A stretch of 64,000 nucleotides of DNA, taken from Aminobacter carboxidus. Its GTDB lineage: Bacteria > Pseudomonadota > Alphaproteobacteria > Rhizobiales > Rhizobiaceae. The notes beneath the pieces were generated by a model, which did no database searches, had not been told where the DNA came from, and saw only the letters and a list, made by a program, of their open reading frames with translations. This document shows positions 1 to 9,295 of the stretch, piece by piece; positions within the stretch are counted from its first letter, which is position 1; the number at the start of each line of letters is the position of its first letter. Where the stretch lies: assembly GCF_014863355.1 (NCBI RefSeq), contig NZ_JACZEP010000020.1:1-64000 (forward strand), given 5' to 3'. Made by a program: the position numbers and the translations under genes.

Positions 1-17
1 GCTCCGCCCCCCACCCC

Positions 18-122
18 CTACTCCACCGCCACTTCCCAGCGTTCGCGCGAGGTCTTGAAGGGGCTTCGGTGCAGGCGACGACGTGCAGGCCGTATTCGGC
101 GGTGACCGGTAGGTTGGTGCCC
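18..122 (-). pseudogene. C-terminal remnant of a Gfo/Idh/MocA-type oxidoreductase (copy 1)
   Basis: Read on the minus strand, this stretch matches the last ~35 codons of the oxidoreductase remnant at 13464-13568, including the PVTAE-GLHVVAC segment typical of the end of Gfo/Idh/MocA dehydrogenases. Identity by eye is roughly 80 percent. Relative to the other copy one base is missing, so the last residues are out of frame. No upstream part of the gene is present, so this is a gene tail only. The family assignment is from known family pattern; decay is seen directly. Confidence 0.55.
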
Positions 123-196
123 TCTCCGTCGCGGGTGGTTTCCTGTCCGTCAGCTTTTGGCCATTCTCTGGATTGCCAGCTTTGGCCGACGCTCAC

Positions 197-835
197 TCAA
201 GACTGCCTGGGCCGGCGAACGGCTCTGACTTTTCCGCTGTTGCCGCCGCCGCAGAAAAAGCGGTCCCCGCCATCGGATTCAAGCCCGGAAACGCCGACCC
301 CGGCCGGCATGTCGAGTTGCTCGAGCACTTCGCCCGTTTCGGGGTCGATGCGGCGGAGATCGCTGCCGCTGTCTTGCCAGGAGCCATGCCAGAGCTCGCC
401 ATCGACCCAGGTGACGCCGGTGACGAAGCGATCGGATTCGATCGTGCGCAGCACTTTTCCTGTTACGGGGTCGACCTGATGGATCTTGCGGCCACGATGC
501 TGCCCGACCCAGAGCGACCCCTCCGCCCAGGCCAGGCCTGAGTCGCTGCCCTCCCCGGGCGCCGGGATTGCGGCGATCACCGCGCCGGTCCTGGGATCGA
601 TCTTGCGGATCACGGCATCGCCGATCTGATAAAGGTGCTCGCCGTCGAATGCGGTTCCGGCATGGGCTTCGACGTCAAGCGATCGCAAGATCTCTCCGCT
701 TTCGGGATCGAGGGCATTCAGCTTTTCGCCGCTTGCGAACCAGACCTGATTGCCGTCGAAGCTGACCCCGGCGACGTCGTCCATATCGGGAAAGGGACCA
801 TATTCCCGGATGATTTCGGCGGTCGAATGTTTCAT
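197..835 (-). CDS. Beta-propeller (PQQ/NHL-like repeat) protein, possibly glutamine-cyclotransferase-like
   Basis: This 212-residue protein has no obvious signal peptide. It contains at least four copies of an (I/L)DPxTGxVL motif, at about residues 42, 80, 124 and 165, spaced ~40 residues apart, as in blades of YVTN/NHL or glutaminyl cyclotransferase propellers. A full propeller normally needs six or seven blades, so it may be short or oligomeric. The substrate is unknown. It is co-directional with the winged-helix regulator at 946-2166 but separated from it by a repeat element, so an operon is doubtful. The fold is inferred from repeats; function is not assigned. Confidence 0.7.
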   Translation of the reverse strand: MKHSTAEIIREYGPFPDMDDVAGVSFDGNQVWFASGEKLNALDPESGEILRSLDVEAHAGTAFDGEHLYQIGDAVIRKIDPRTGAVIAAIPAPGEGSDSGLAWAEGSLWVGQHRGRKIHQVDPVTGKVLRTIESDRFVTGVTWVDGELWHGSWQDSGSDLRRIDPETGEVLEQLDMPAGVGVSGLESDGGDRFFCGGGNSGKVRAVRRPRQS

Positions 836-847
836 GGCCTCATACTA

Positions 848-948
848 GAGCAATTCCAGGAAAAGTGCGTAGCGGTTTTCCCTAGGAATTGCGCAAAAAC
901 AAGAAGATAGAGCAATTCCGCGATTCGAAGAAAAGCGGAAATGCTCTA
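848..948 (+). repeat. Rhizobial mosaic intergenic repeat, copy A
   Basis: A ~101-bp element starting GAGCAATTCC and ending AAGCGGAAATGCTCT. An inverted copy lies at 39051-39152. This sequence type is recognisable as the dispersed palindromic intergenic repeat of Rhizobium and Mesorhizobium genomes. Its terminal CTAG bases supply the TAG stop of the adjacent regulator gene (946-2166), so the element has landed exactly at that gene's end. Confidence 0.75.
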
Positions 949-2166
949 GCCGGAAATGCCCGTGGCGGGGAGCAACAAGCTTGTCGGGAATCCGGGCAGG
1001 CTCGACGCGATCCAACGGCAGGCCCGCCCGCGTCCGAAGGCCTCGACCTTGCCGTCACGGGCAAGCTCTTCGAGCGCCCGCTGCACCGTGCGCGGGCTCA
1101 CGCCCAACGCCAGCGCCAAGGCCGAACTCGACCAGGCCTCGCCGTCGCCGAGCAGAGCGAGCACTTCGCCGTGCTCGCTTTCGACGGGCGGCGCCAGCAC
1201 GGCGACATCAGTCCTGGCGCGAGGCCGCAGAACGAAACCCTCCCGGGTCGCGCTCAGCGCCGCCAGCGGCCTGATCGCCTCGCGCAGCCGGGCGATTTCG
1301 ACGCGCAGCCGCGCCCGGTGCGCCTCGTCGGCATGCCGTGCCCCAAAAGCGCGTCTGAGCAGCGTTTCGCGCGCCACATCGTCCGGCCATGCCTCGGCGA
1401 GCGCACGCATGAGTGCGAACAAGACGGGACGGCTGGCGAGCGGAACCATCTTTGTCCCTCTCCGCACCACGCTGCGGCAGGCGTCCACGACAAGCGTTTC
1501 GGAGGCCAGTAAATTTTCGACCTCTTCGAGATCGAGGAGCCGCCCGACGCCGCGGCTGACCAGGCGCGCCGCCGACGCAGCGAATGCCCGCACGGCCTGG
1601 TCGACCTCGGCCGCGAGTGCTGAAATGCGCGCGTCTTTTGCCGCCCGTCCTGCCCGTTGCAGAGCGATTCTCGCCGGCTTGGTCTCGATGCGTCGGATGG
1701 CTATGCCCGCCACCACCAATTCGCGCCCGACCCGCGACGCCGGCGGCAGGGCATCGGCGTCGAACGCAGCGAGCACCCTTTCGGCATCATCCAGACGGCC
1801 GATCAGGAGAAGGTGCCGTGCCTGGAGATAGCCGGCATGTGCTGCGTTCCTGCGGTCACCTGATGCTTCGAGCACCGTCCGTGCTGCATCAAGCGTTTGC
1901 AAGGATCGGCCGAGATCACGCGACACAAGCGCGATTTCGGCTTCGGCTACGGCACAACGCGCACGGGCCAAAGGCTCTTTCGGGCCGAAGGCACGCGCCG
2001 CGCTGCGCAGAAGCTTTCTGGCGCGCGCGAGGTCGCCGAGTTGCGCCATCGCGATGCCACGCAACGCCAGCGCCGGTGGGTCATCGCGCAAGGCGACCCG
2101 TTTCAGCGCAGCGAGGGGGTCGCCAGCCGCAAGAGCCTGTGCGGCGGCAGTGATCAGCGCGTCCAT
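946..2166 (-). CDS. Helix-turn-helix transcriptional regulator with tetratricopeptide-like N-terminus
   Basis: A 406-residue protein when started at the ATG at 2166; the frame is open further upstream but the earlier sequence looks non-coding. The N-terminal ~190 residues are alanine/arginine-rich helices resembling TPR repeats (ALRGIAMAQLGDLARARKLL). The C-terminal ~60 residues contain a winged helix: SSALALALGVSPRTVQRALEEL followed by a wing and KVEAFGRGRACRW. It is divergent from the 2268/2564 gene pair across ~100 bp, so it probably controls that pair. The stop codon lies inside a repeat element, so the last few residues may be acquired. The signal it senses is unknown. Confidence 0.75.
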   Translation of the reverse strand: MDALITAAAQALAAGDPLAALKRVALRDDPPALALRGIAMAQLGDLARARKLLRSAARAFGPKEPLARARCAVAEAEIALVSRDLGRSLQTLDAARTVLEASGDRRNAAHAGYLQARHLLLIGRLDDAERVLAAFDADALPPASRVGRELVVAGIAIRRIETKPARIALQRAGRAAKDARISALAAEVDQAVRAFAASAARLVSRGVGRLLDLEEVENLLASETLVVDACRSVVRRGTKMVPLASRPVLFALMRALAEAWPDDVARETLLRRAFGARHADEAHRARLRVEIARLREAIRPLAALSATREGFVLRPRARTDVAVLAPPVESEHGEVLALLGDGEAWSSSALALALGVSPRTVQRALEELARDGKVEAFGRGRACRWIASSLPGFPTSLLLPATGISG

Positions 2167-2267
2167 AAAAATCCCGTCACCTTTGTAACTCTCACCGACC
2201 CTCGCGCCCGAGCTAGCCTGTTCGTATCGCAACCGCTGAAACGGCGAATGAGATGAGAGGACCTGTC

Positions 2268-2561
2268 ATGACGATGCGCGCAGCACCACAAAAGGCAGCT
2301 TTGTCGCCCAGGGCAACGATCGATGCGGCCGACTGGCTTGGGCTCGCGGTCGCTCCGACCTGCGCGCTGATGGCCTCGATTTCCGCTGTCGGCTCGCCCG
2401 CCATGACGATGTGCTCGGCAGCCTCGGCTTTCGCGCCGATCAACGACATGGCCCTCATGTACGTGCTGATGAGCCTGTTTCACCTGTCGCCGTGGATGAA
2501 GCTCCTTTCTGCCCGTTCGCGGCGCCCCGATACATCCGTCACCCAAACCGAAGGAGACTGA
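2268..2561 (+). CDS. Small membrane protein upstream of the DUF899 gene
   Basis: Ninety-seven residues from the ATG at 2268, chosen because a GAGAGG ribosome-binding site lies 7 nt upstream; an ATG at 2253 is also in frame. It carries two hydrophobic helices, at about residues 20-45 and 55-75, separated by a short loop (CSAASAFAPINDM). Its stop lies 2 nt before the next ATG, implying translational coupling with the DUF899 gene. Small proteins of this kind with a DAADWL-APT start are known beside DUF899 genes in rhizobia; the function is unknown. Confidence 0.7.
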   Translation: MTMRAAPQKAALSPRATIDAADWLGLAVAPTCALMASISAVGSPAMTMCSAASAFAPINDMALMYVLMSLFHLSPWMKLLSARSRRPDTSVTQTEGD

Positions 2562-2563
2562 CA

Positions 2564-3268
2564 ATGCAACACTCTGTGCAACACGCTGTTGTTTCGCACG
2601 ATCACTGGCTGACTGCCCGCCGAGACCTGCTGAAAGCGGAGAAGGAGCTCACGCGTCTTCGCGACAAGGTCGCCGGTGAGCGGCTCTCTTTGCCCTGGGT
2701 GCGCATCGACAAGGAATATGTGTTCGACACGCCGGAGGGTCCGCGCAGGCTGGCCGATCTCTTCGACGGCCGGTCGCAGCTTCTGGTGCAGCATTTCATG
2801 TTCGCGCCGGGATGGAAGGAAGGTTGCCCGAGCTGCTCCTACATGGCCGATCACACAGATGGCATGAACAGGCATCTGGCGCACCACGACGTCACCATGA
2901 TCGCCGTCTCGCGCGCGCCGCTTGCCGAGATCGAGCGCTACCGCAAACGCATGGGCTGGCAGTTCAGATGGGTGTCGTCCTTCGGCAACGACTTCAACTT
3001 CGACTTCCGCGTCAGCTTCACAGCCGAAGAGGTCGCCAGCGGACATATAGACTACAATTTTGGCGAATGGCAGGAAACCGGCGAGGAATGGCCCGGCGTC
3101 AGCGCCTTCTACAAGGACGAGGCGGGCGAGATCTTCCGCACCTACTCCACTTACGGGCGCGGCGTCGAGGTGATGATGGGCACCTACAACATGCTCGATC
3201 TTGCTCCAAAGGGGCGCAACGAAGCAGAGGGAATGGACTGGGTACGCCGCCACGATCGCTACGCCTAA
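2564..3268 (+). CDS. DUF899 thioredoxin-like protein
   Basis: A 234-residue protein preceded by AAGGAG 7 nt upstream of its ATG. Features of the DUF899 family are visible: the early LLxAEKELTRLRDKVAxER-type helix, PWVRIDKEYVF, a Cys-Pro-Ser-Cys thioredoxin-like motif (EGCPSCSYMAD) near residue 87, and the C-terminal EVMMGTYNMLDL block. DUF899 proteins are thioredoxin-fold proteins with no settled substrate. It is cotranscribed with the small membrane protein and is the presumed target of the divergent regulator at 946-2166. Confidence 0.9.
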   Translation: MQHSVQHAVVSHDHWLTARRDLLKAEKELTRLRDKVAGERLSLPWVRIDKEYVFDTPEGPRRLADLFDGRSQLLVQHFMFAPGWKEGCPSCSYMADHTDGMNRHLAHHDVTMIAVSRAPLAEIERYRKRMGWQFRWVSSFGNDFNFDFRVSFTAEEVASGHIDYNFGEWQETGEEWPGVSAFYKDEAGEIFRTYSTYGRGVEVMMGTYNMLDLAPKGRNEAEGMDWVRRHDRYA

Positions 3269-3475
3269 CCGCCGCAAAGGGACGTGGCACGACGACCGGA
3301 TGGCAGCGCGAAAATGAGGGGATCGCCGACCGCTTGCCCAAACAAGGCAGAGATGTCGCAGCCTCACTAATCTACCGAAAAATCTTGGCGGCATTCATGC
3401 ACGCCCGGCCGACCACCATCTGGCTCGGACTTTCACCACCTGGTCATGCCGACGCGAATGATGTCGGATGCTTCG

Positions 3476-5536
3476 TCACCAGGCGTTGACACGCTTTTCG
3501 GGTGCCAGCCACATCGGGTCGCCTTCTTCAATATCGAAAGCCTCGTAAAACGCCTCGACATGTTGAAGTGCGGCGAACGCCCTGTAATTGCCTGGGGCGT
3601 GCGTGTCGGCGGCCACAAGATAGCGTAGCGTCTGTTCGTTCGCCTTGAGCGTCCACATCTGCGCCCACGCCACGAAGCAGCGTTGCGCCGGAGTCATTCC
3701 GTCGATCTCGACATTGTCTGCGGGATGCTCGGACAGGTATGTCTGCAAGGCTTGGTAGGCAAAGTTGATGCCGCCAACGTCGGCCATGTTCTCCTTGACG
3801 TTAAGGGGTCCGTTGGCCTTCAGCCCGGGAAGAACCTCGAAGCCGTTGGCCTGGTCGATGAGCTTGTGGGCTTCCTTCTCGAATGCGGCAGCGTCTTGTG
3901 GCGCCCACCAGTCGCGCAGATTGCCGGTTGCGTCGAAAAGCCGTCCACCGCTGTCGAAGCCATGTGTCATCTCGTGTCCGAGGACCGCTCCGAGTCGACA
4001 GAAATAGACCGCAGCGTCTCGGTCGGCCTCGAACGCCGCGGGCTGGAGCATTGCGGCGGGCACCTCGAACCCGTTTATCGAACTGTCGTACGCGGCGTTG
4101 ATGATGATCGGCAGCGTCGAGTGAGTGTCGCTGAACGCATCGTGGACGACCGGCTTTCCTGCTTTGTCGATCTCGCGCTTCGTGTCGAAAGCGATCAAAT
4201 TCATGATGTTGGCCACGACGTTGCGAGGGCCGATCGCAACGCCGCTGTAGTCGATCCAGGGGTCAGGATATGCGATGTTGAACGACAGCTTCTCCAGCTT
4301 GTCGATTGCAGCCTGGCGTGTCGGCTCACTCAGCCATGACCGCGTCTTGATCCTTTCCAGGAACGCGGCGTGGATCCGCTGCACCATGTCGGTGGCCTTG
4401 GCGCGCGTTTCCTCCTTGAAGTAGTTCTCGACATAAAGCCGCGAGACGGGCTGGCCAAGATTTTCGCGCATCAGATCCTGCGCGCGCTCCTCGCGCGGCG
4501 GCAGTACGGAAACGCCGGCCAGCGTGGCGTTGACCGCGCGGACGGGTTCGTCGAACGCCGTGGTCAGATAGGGCTGGAATTTCAGGATCAGCTTGACCTT
4601 CAAATAGTCCTTGAAATCAACCAGCGGGCGATTGCGCAGCATTTGCGACAACGCTGGAAGGTAGCGGGGTTCGGTCAGCGCCAGCGTTTCGGGGACTTCG
4701 GCGCCGAGGCCCTTGAGCAGGCGGGCAAGGTCCAGTTCCGGGATCTCGGCCTGGAGCGTGGCGAACGGTTGCGGATTGTAGCTGTTGCGCGGGTCGACCG
4801 CCTCCACCGGCGTTATCTTCGCCGCATGGAAGGCCCTTTCCAGATCCAATGTGAGGTCGGCCAGACGGGCCGCCTCGGCGGGCCTATGTCCCGCAATCTT
4901 CAAAATATCCCTGAGAAAGACGAGATACGCCTGGATTTGGCGGGAGTCGTCCTTTTCTTCGTACAGTGACCCCTGCAACAGCCCCAGTTTTCCACTGACG
5001 ACATAAAACACGGTTCTTGTCGTGTCGGCGCGATCCGTCGAAGGCACGATCGACAGCAGAGCGAAGTCCGACGTGACCAGCGTGTAGCGCCCGAGATACT
5101 CGGAAAGATCGCCAAGCGAGGCGATTGCCCCGATCCGCTCGAGTTCGGGCCGTAGCGGCTCCATGCCGGCCGCATCGATCGCGGCCACATCCATGTAGGA
5201 GTTGTAGAAGTCACCGACCTGCTGCACGGGGCTGCCTTGCGGCGACGTTGCCGCCTTCTCCGCCGCCTCGTTGATCGTCCTGACCATCTGCGCCTTCAAT
5301 CGCTCGGCCATGAATTGGAAGGCGCCTATGGCTGCCAGTCTTTCTGGCCGCTCGACGCGGTCCAGCCACCCGCCGGAGGCATATCGATAGAAATCGACGC
5401 CCGGATCGACACGCCGATCCATGTTGGTCACCGAGAACGCCAGCTGGTCCGGGCCGATTTCAGGAATGGCCGTCTGGTCCGCGGCATGAGTCGCCGTCGC
5501 CAAGCACGAGATCAGTACGGCCATCAGGCGCTGCAT
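3476..5536 (-). CDS. M13 family zinc metallopeptidase (neprilysin/PepO-like)
   Basis: A 686-residue protein from the ATG at 5536, which has GGAG 9 nt upstream; a TTG two codons earlier is possible. The N-terminus is a short cleavable signal peptide (LMAVLISCLATATHAA), so the protein is exported to the periplasm. The catalytic HExxH (HEMTH) sits at residues 521-525 and the zinc-ligand ENMAD at 582-586. The substrate-binding NAAY block lies before them, and the protein ends in the conserved VNAW. Length matches the family. It stands alone, with no clear operon partner. Confidence 0.93.
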   Translation of the reverse strand: MQRLMAVLISCLATATHAADQTAIPEIGPDQLAFSVTNMDRRVDPGVDFYRYASGGWLDRVERPERLAAIGAFQFMAERLKAQMVRTINEAAEKAATSPQGSPVQQVGDFYNSYMDVAAIDAAGMEPLRPELERIGAIASLGDLSEYLGRYTLVTSDFALLSIVPSTDRADTTRTVFYVVSGKLGLLQGSLYEEKDDSRQIQAYLVFLRDILKIAGHRPAEAARLADLTLDLERAFHAAKITPVEAVDPRNSYNPQPFATLQAEIPELDLARLLKGLGAEVPETLALTEPRYLPALSQMLRNRPLVDFKDYLKVKLILKFQPYLTTAFDEPVRAVNATLAGVSVLPPREERAQDLMRENLGQPVSRLYVENYFKEETRAKATDMVQRIHAAFLERIKTRSWLSEPTRQAAIDKLEKLSFNIAYPDPWIDYSGVAIGPRNVVANIMNLIAFDTKREIDKAGKPVVHDAFSDTHSTLPIIINAAYDSSINGFEVPAAMLQPAAFEADRDAAVYFCRLGAVLGHEMTHGFDSGGRLFDATGNLRDWWAPQDAAAFEKEAHKLIDQANGFEVLPGLKANGPLNVKENMADVGGINFAYQALQTYLSEHPADNVEIDGMTPAQRCFVAWAQMWTLKANEQTLRYLVAADTHAPGNYRAFAALQHVEAFYEAFDIEEGDPMWLAPEKRVNAW

Positions 5537-5626
5537 TGCCAACTCCAGCTTCGGCTGATTGCACCACGAACCCCTGTTGCAACCTGGTCATCACATTCCG
5601 ACGACGGAGGCATGAGCACGTCACCG

Positions 5627-5926
5627 CTACTTCTTGATCGTGCAGATGCCATTGGCTCCGCCGCGTGCGGTGTACGACACGTCAGGCGTCCCGTCAGGAT
5701 TGATGGACAACGATATCGTCACGTGATCGTGGCTCGCTTCGTAGTAGTTGGCGTTGAAGACCTTCAGCTTTGCCTCCTTGCCGTTGATGTAGATCGGTCC
5801 ACCCTGGTCTGCGTGCACTTCGATGCCCATCGGACATGTGGCATTGAAAAACGGCACTGCCGAAAACGCGGGACCGGCTGCCGTGGCGGCCGCAACAAAA
5901 GCGATGGTTCGAAGGATGCGCGACAT
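5627..5926 (-). CDS. Small secreted protein, unknown function
   Basis: Ninety-nine residues with a signal peptide (residues 1-22, ending AGPAFSA). The start at 5926 has an AGGAAA ribosome-binding site. The mature part carries two cysteines (ATCPMG and NGICTIK), which could form one disulfide, and beta-strand-like segments. I do not recognise the family. It lies just downstream of a lipoprotein and an SH3 protein on the same strand; the three may form a cell-envelope gene group. Confidence 0.65.
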   Translation of the reverse strand: MSRILRTIAFVAAATAAGPAFSAVPFFNATCPMGIEVHADQGGPIYINGKEAKLKVFNANYYEASHDHVTISLSINPDGTPDVSYTARGGANGICTIKK

Positions 5927-5982
5927 CTTGCTTTTCCTGATTGGGTGACCGTGACACGGAAGGCTTCGGCAAGGCACGGGCG

Positions 5983-6306
5983 TCAGAGCGCCCCCTCGTT
6001 GGTGAGCGACATGACGTTTGCCACCTCGCCCCTGTTCGAGACGGTGCACTGCCACGGAGCGCGGTCCGGCCCGACACCGATCTTCAGTTGCGAATTGGCT
6101 TCGGAATAGAGCATCTCCACGATGGAGAGGTCCGGATTGTTCGTTGTGCGCCTGACTTCGCGAAGGCATGCATCGCGGGCGACCTGGGGGACGCTCTCGT
6201 CCATCAGGGCGGGCGCCGCCGTGGTCTTTTGCGGGCTCTGGGAATCGGTCGTGCAGCCACCCGCAAGGGCCGCCGCGACAAGAACCGGAATACCGTATTT
6301 CATCAT
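5983..6306 (-). CDS. Small lipoprotein
   Basis: A 107-residue protein with a type II signal sequence and lipobox LAGGC (cysteine at residue 18), so it is predicted to be lipid-anchored. The mature region has two further cysteines and the segment DACLREVRRTTNNPDL, seen in uncharacterised rhizobial envelope lipoproteins. It sits 56 nt upstream of the small secreted protein gene and 52 nt downstream of the SH3 protein gene. Function is unknown. Confidence 0.75.
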   Translation of the reverse strand: MMKYGIPVLVAAALAGGCTTDSQSPQKTTAAPALMDESVPQVARDACLREVRRTTNNPDLSIVEMLYSEANSQLKIGVGPDRAPWQCTVSNRGEVANVMSLTNEGAL

Positions 6307-6357
6307 CGCCTATTTGCCTTTCCCATTCTTCCCGTTCAATCCGGTTGCCGTTCGCCC

Positions 6358-7056
6358 CTAGCCGCCGGACTCGACCAGAAACCGACCAGCAGCCCAGCCG
6401 CCGGCGCTGCCGTCGCGGCGCTCGACGCGGCACCAGCGGGTCTGTCCGTTCATGCGGCAGCCGAGGTTGCGCAGCACCGTCCCGTTGCGCAGCCTTGCGA
6501 CCGTCGTTGCCTGCGAAGACGGTCGCGCGCGGACGTTTAGCCGGTCGCCCGGCTGCACGTTGGCGACCTCCCAGAAATCCGGACCACCCGACAATCCATC
6601 GGCAAAGTCGGGCTGGCGGTTTCCGGGGTCGCCTCCCGTGACCTCGACGGTCAGCGAAAAGTTCGCGCTCTCGCCGCGCCTGGCCGCATTGCGCATCAGG
6701 TAGACCTCGACGACATAGTCGCCGCCGGACGGCACGATGACGTCGCCGACATTGCCTTCGATGGAGCCGTTGAAAAGCGCCTCCGACGAGCCGCGCGCCT
6801 TGATGTTCAGGTAGCTGCTCGGATTGCTTGCGCGGAGCGTCGCCGCCAATCTCTGACCAGCCATGACGCGCACGATGTAGTCGACCGCCTCGTAGCCCGA
6901 GATCGTATCGCGCACCGTGCGCGAACTGCGACCGGGCGCGAAACTGATCCGTTCACTGCGATCCTGCGCGCTGGCCTGGGCGGGCCACAAACCGGGCGCC
7001 AGGCCTCCGGACAAGAAGAGAAGTGTCGCGCAGGCGAAAAGGATAAACAAACGCAC
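6358..7056 (-). CDS. Secreted SH3-domain protein
   Basis: A 232-residue protein from the GTG at 7056, selected because GGTGAGG lies ~8 nt upstream and a signal peptide follows at once (VRLFILFACATLLFLSGG). The middle (about residues 60-150) is a beta-rich domain, and the C-terminal ~60 residues are a bacterial SH3 fold (RLNVRARPSSQATTVARL ... WCRVE). Such proteins usually bind peptidoglycan or protein partners in the periplasm. An ATG at 7149 would add an unlikely N-terminal extension. Confidence 0.8.
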   Translation of the reverse strand: MRLFILFACATLLFLSGGLAPGLWPAQASAQDRSERISFAPGRSSRTVRDTISGYEAVDYIVRVMAGQRLAATLRASNPSSYLNIKARGSSEALFNGSIEGNVGDVIVPSGGDYVVEVYLMRNAARRGESANFSLTVEVTGGDPGNRQPDFADGLSGGPDFWEVANVQPGDRLNVRARPSSQATTVARLRNGTVLRNLGCRMNGQTRWCRVERRDGSAGGWAAGRFLVESGG

Positions 7057-7176
7057 CGACGCAACCTCACCGAAAAGCAGCCTTTGCGGTCGACATTGTG
7101 GACTTGAGCGGCGCCTGCACACTAATGAATTCTCGATGTCATGTGACAAATAGAATTCATGTATCGAAGAGCCGGG

Positions 7177-8076
7177 TTACTTTGCGGGCGGCCCTCCGTT
7201 TCCATGGCTTCTCGCCTGCCTGGGCAGCTGAGACTTGAACCAGCGGATCAGAGCGTCGATTGCCGGTTCGCCGCGTCGGCTCTCCTTTACGCAAAGATGA
7301 TAGTCTTCATGCGTTGGGAGGGCCGCATCATGGAGTTGTCTGATGGTGCCCGCCTCAAGCTCCCGCGCAGCGAGAAAATCCGGCACCAGGGCGGCGCCCA
7401 GACCGGCTTTCACCATTTCCAGTGCGATCAGATAGTGCGAGGCAAAGAGCCACCGTCCGTCCCTCGCCATATCGCGCCCCGACAAGGCGGCATAGGCCTT
7501 CCAGTCGGCGCCGTGACGACCGGGCTGGAGGTCGGTGGTGATAAGCGCGGGCTCGGTGGCGCCATCGGCGGTCTGCGCGACGACCGGGACCAGCTTCTCG
7601 GCCCATAGCAGGACGGCTTCGAAACCCTTCTCGGTCGGCAAGGTGGTGACGAAAGCGTCCGCGACCGCATCGGTCAGTTCGGGGTCGCGCGCATACATGC
7701 AGACCTGCAGATCGAACGCGGGCTTGGTCGCATAGAATCCGGCGAGGCGCGGGACGAGCCAGGCGGGTCCGAAGCTGCTGCAGATCGCCAGCCTGACGAC
7801 GTGGCGCGTGCCTCCGATGGCGTCGCCGACCGAACGGACGATCTCGGCAAAGGCCGGCTGCAGCTTGCGGGCGAGGCGATCCCCGGCCTCGGTCAGGGCT
7901 ATGCCTCGCCCTTGCTTCTGCAACAGGCGCTCGCCGACGAGATCGGACAGCAGCCGCAACTGGTGGCTGATGGCGCTCTGCGTGACACCCAGTTCCACTG
8001 CCGCCGCCGAGACGGACAGGTGGCGCGAGACCGCCTCGAACGCTTCGAGCGCGCGGAAATTCTGCCGGTATTCCAT
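7177..8076 (-). CDS. LysR family transcriptional regulator
   Basis: A 299-residue protein starting MEYRQNFRALEAFEAV. The N-terminal winged helix (LSVSAAAVELGVTQSAISHQL) is followed by the LysR linker and a periplasmic-binding-like effector domain (residues ~90-295). The C-terminal proline/lysine tail is low-complexity. It is divergent from the L,D-transpeptidase gene at 8290, with ~210 bp between the starts, so it may regulate that gene and itself. The effector is unknown; similarity to GcvA-type members is suggested by the HTH sequence only. Confidence 0.9.
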   Translation of the reverse strand: MEYRQNFRALEAFEAVSRHLSVSAAAVELGVTQSAISHQLRLLSDLVGERLLQKQGRGIALTEAGDRLARKLQPAFAEIVRSVGDAIGGTRHVVRLAICSSFGPAWLVPRLAGFYATKPAFDLQVCMYARDPELTDAVADAFVTTLPTEKGFEAVLLWAEKLVPVVAQTADGATEPALITTDLQPGRHGADWKAYAALSGRDMARDGRWLFASHYLIALEMVKAGLGAALVPDFLAARELEAGTIRQLHDAALPTHEDYHLCVKESRRGEPAIDALIRWFKSQLPRQARSHGNGGPPAK

Positions 8077-8289
8077 GTCTGAGCGTCCGTGGATCGTGCC
8101 TGCGATCCTAGGTGTACCCGCCCGCAATCGCATCCGGAAGAAAGAAAAAATATGGCCAGTACCCATGAATTTTACTGGCCCGTATGTCATCAATCTCATT
8201 GGACGCATGCGGTGGTGTCGATAGACTTCCAGGTCTTTCTGCCTCGAGGTCAACCGGTGAACGCGACGATGAGATATGCGGGTGGGAAG

Positions 8290-9267
8290 ATGGACAGGCG
8301 AAAGCTGATTTTAGGCGCGGCATCGCTGGTTGGACTGGCGGCAGCCGGCGAGGGTCTCGCCCGCGAGGTGATGAAGGAGATCGCGGCGCTGAAGCCCGGC
8401 GAATTCACCTGGCATCCCGAGCGCCAGCAGACAGGCGCCGTCGCCGTGGTGGTCTCGATCCCGGAACAGCGCGCGCATGTCTACCGGAACGGAATCCGCA
8501 TCGCCGTTTCGACCTGTTCCACCGGCAAGCAGGGCCACGAGACGCCGACCGGCGTGTTCGTCGTCCTGCAAAAGGACAAGCATCACAAGTCCAGTACCTA
8601 CAACGACGCACCGATGCCGAACATGAACCGCTTGACCTGGTCGGGTATCGCGCTTCACGCCGGCAAGCTGCCCGGTTATCCGGCCTCCCATGGCTGCGTA
8701 CGGCTTCCGATGGAGTTCTCCGAACGTTTGTTCGGCGTCACCCATCTCGGCACGCCGGTCATCATCTCCGGCGCGCATGCCGATCCGAAGGAACTTGTCC
8801 ATCCCGGCATGGTGCTCGGCGCATATGCCGAGCACGAGTTCGGTTCGGCCGTCGCTGCGCTGAAGGGAAAGTCGCACCCCTCGGACTGGACGGAGGCGGA
8901 GAAGCAGCCGGTCACGTCGATCATCGCCTCGTCCACCGACCGCAGGATCATGCTGGTCGAGAACTCTGAGGTCCAGGCCGAGGGCACGCTGACGATCGCC
9001 GGCGGCGGCAAGCTCGGCAGCCACGTCTTCGTCCTGGACAACGCCCATGACGGCGCCAGGGGGCTGCGCTGGGTGGCGATCTCGCACAACAGCGATGCCG
9101 ACGGGTTCTTCCAGCCCGAAGAGCGCGCAATTTCCCGCCTGAAGGCAGACGATCGCTTCCTCGGGCGTATGCGTCCTGCGTTGCACCCTGGAGCGGTCCT
9201 GATCGTGACCGACGCGCCGCTGTCTCCCGACAGCAGGTCGGGCAAGGATTTCGTCATCATGTCGTGA
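8290..9267 (+). CDS. YkuD L,D-transpeptidase domain protein
   Basis: A 325-residue protein with an N-terminal signal (MDRRKLILGAASLVGLAAAGEGLA), possibly Tat-dependent. The YkuD catalytic domain spans residues ~45-165, with IALHAGKLPGYPASHGCVRL carrying the catalytic histidines and Cys136. The ~150 residues after it are an additional domain without a recognised family. The protein is expected to cross-link peptidoglycan through 3-3 bridges, or to attach proteins to it, in the periplasm. An in-frame ATG at 8272 is an alternative start. Confidence 0.88.
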   Translation: MDRRKLILGAASLVGLAAAGEGLAREVMKEIAALKPGEFTWHPERQQTGAVAVVVSIPEQRAHVYRNGIRIAVSTCSTGKQGHETPTGVFVVLQKDKHHKSSTYNDAPMPNMNRLTWSGIALHAGKLPGYPASHGCVRLPMEFSERLFGVTHLGTPVIISGAHADPKELVHPGMVLGAYAEHEFGSAVAALKGKSHPSDWTEAEKQPVTSIIASSTDRRIMLVENSEVQAEGTLTIAGGGKLGSHVFVLDNAHDGARGLRWVAISHNSDADGFFQPEERAISRLKADDRFLGRMRPALHPGAVLIVTDAPLSPDSRSGKDFVIMS

Positions 9268-9295
9268 TGGCAGGGACCGCCGAGGAACCCGTCCG

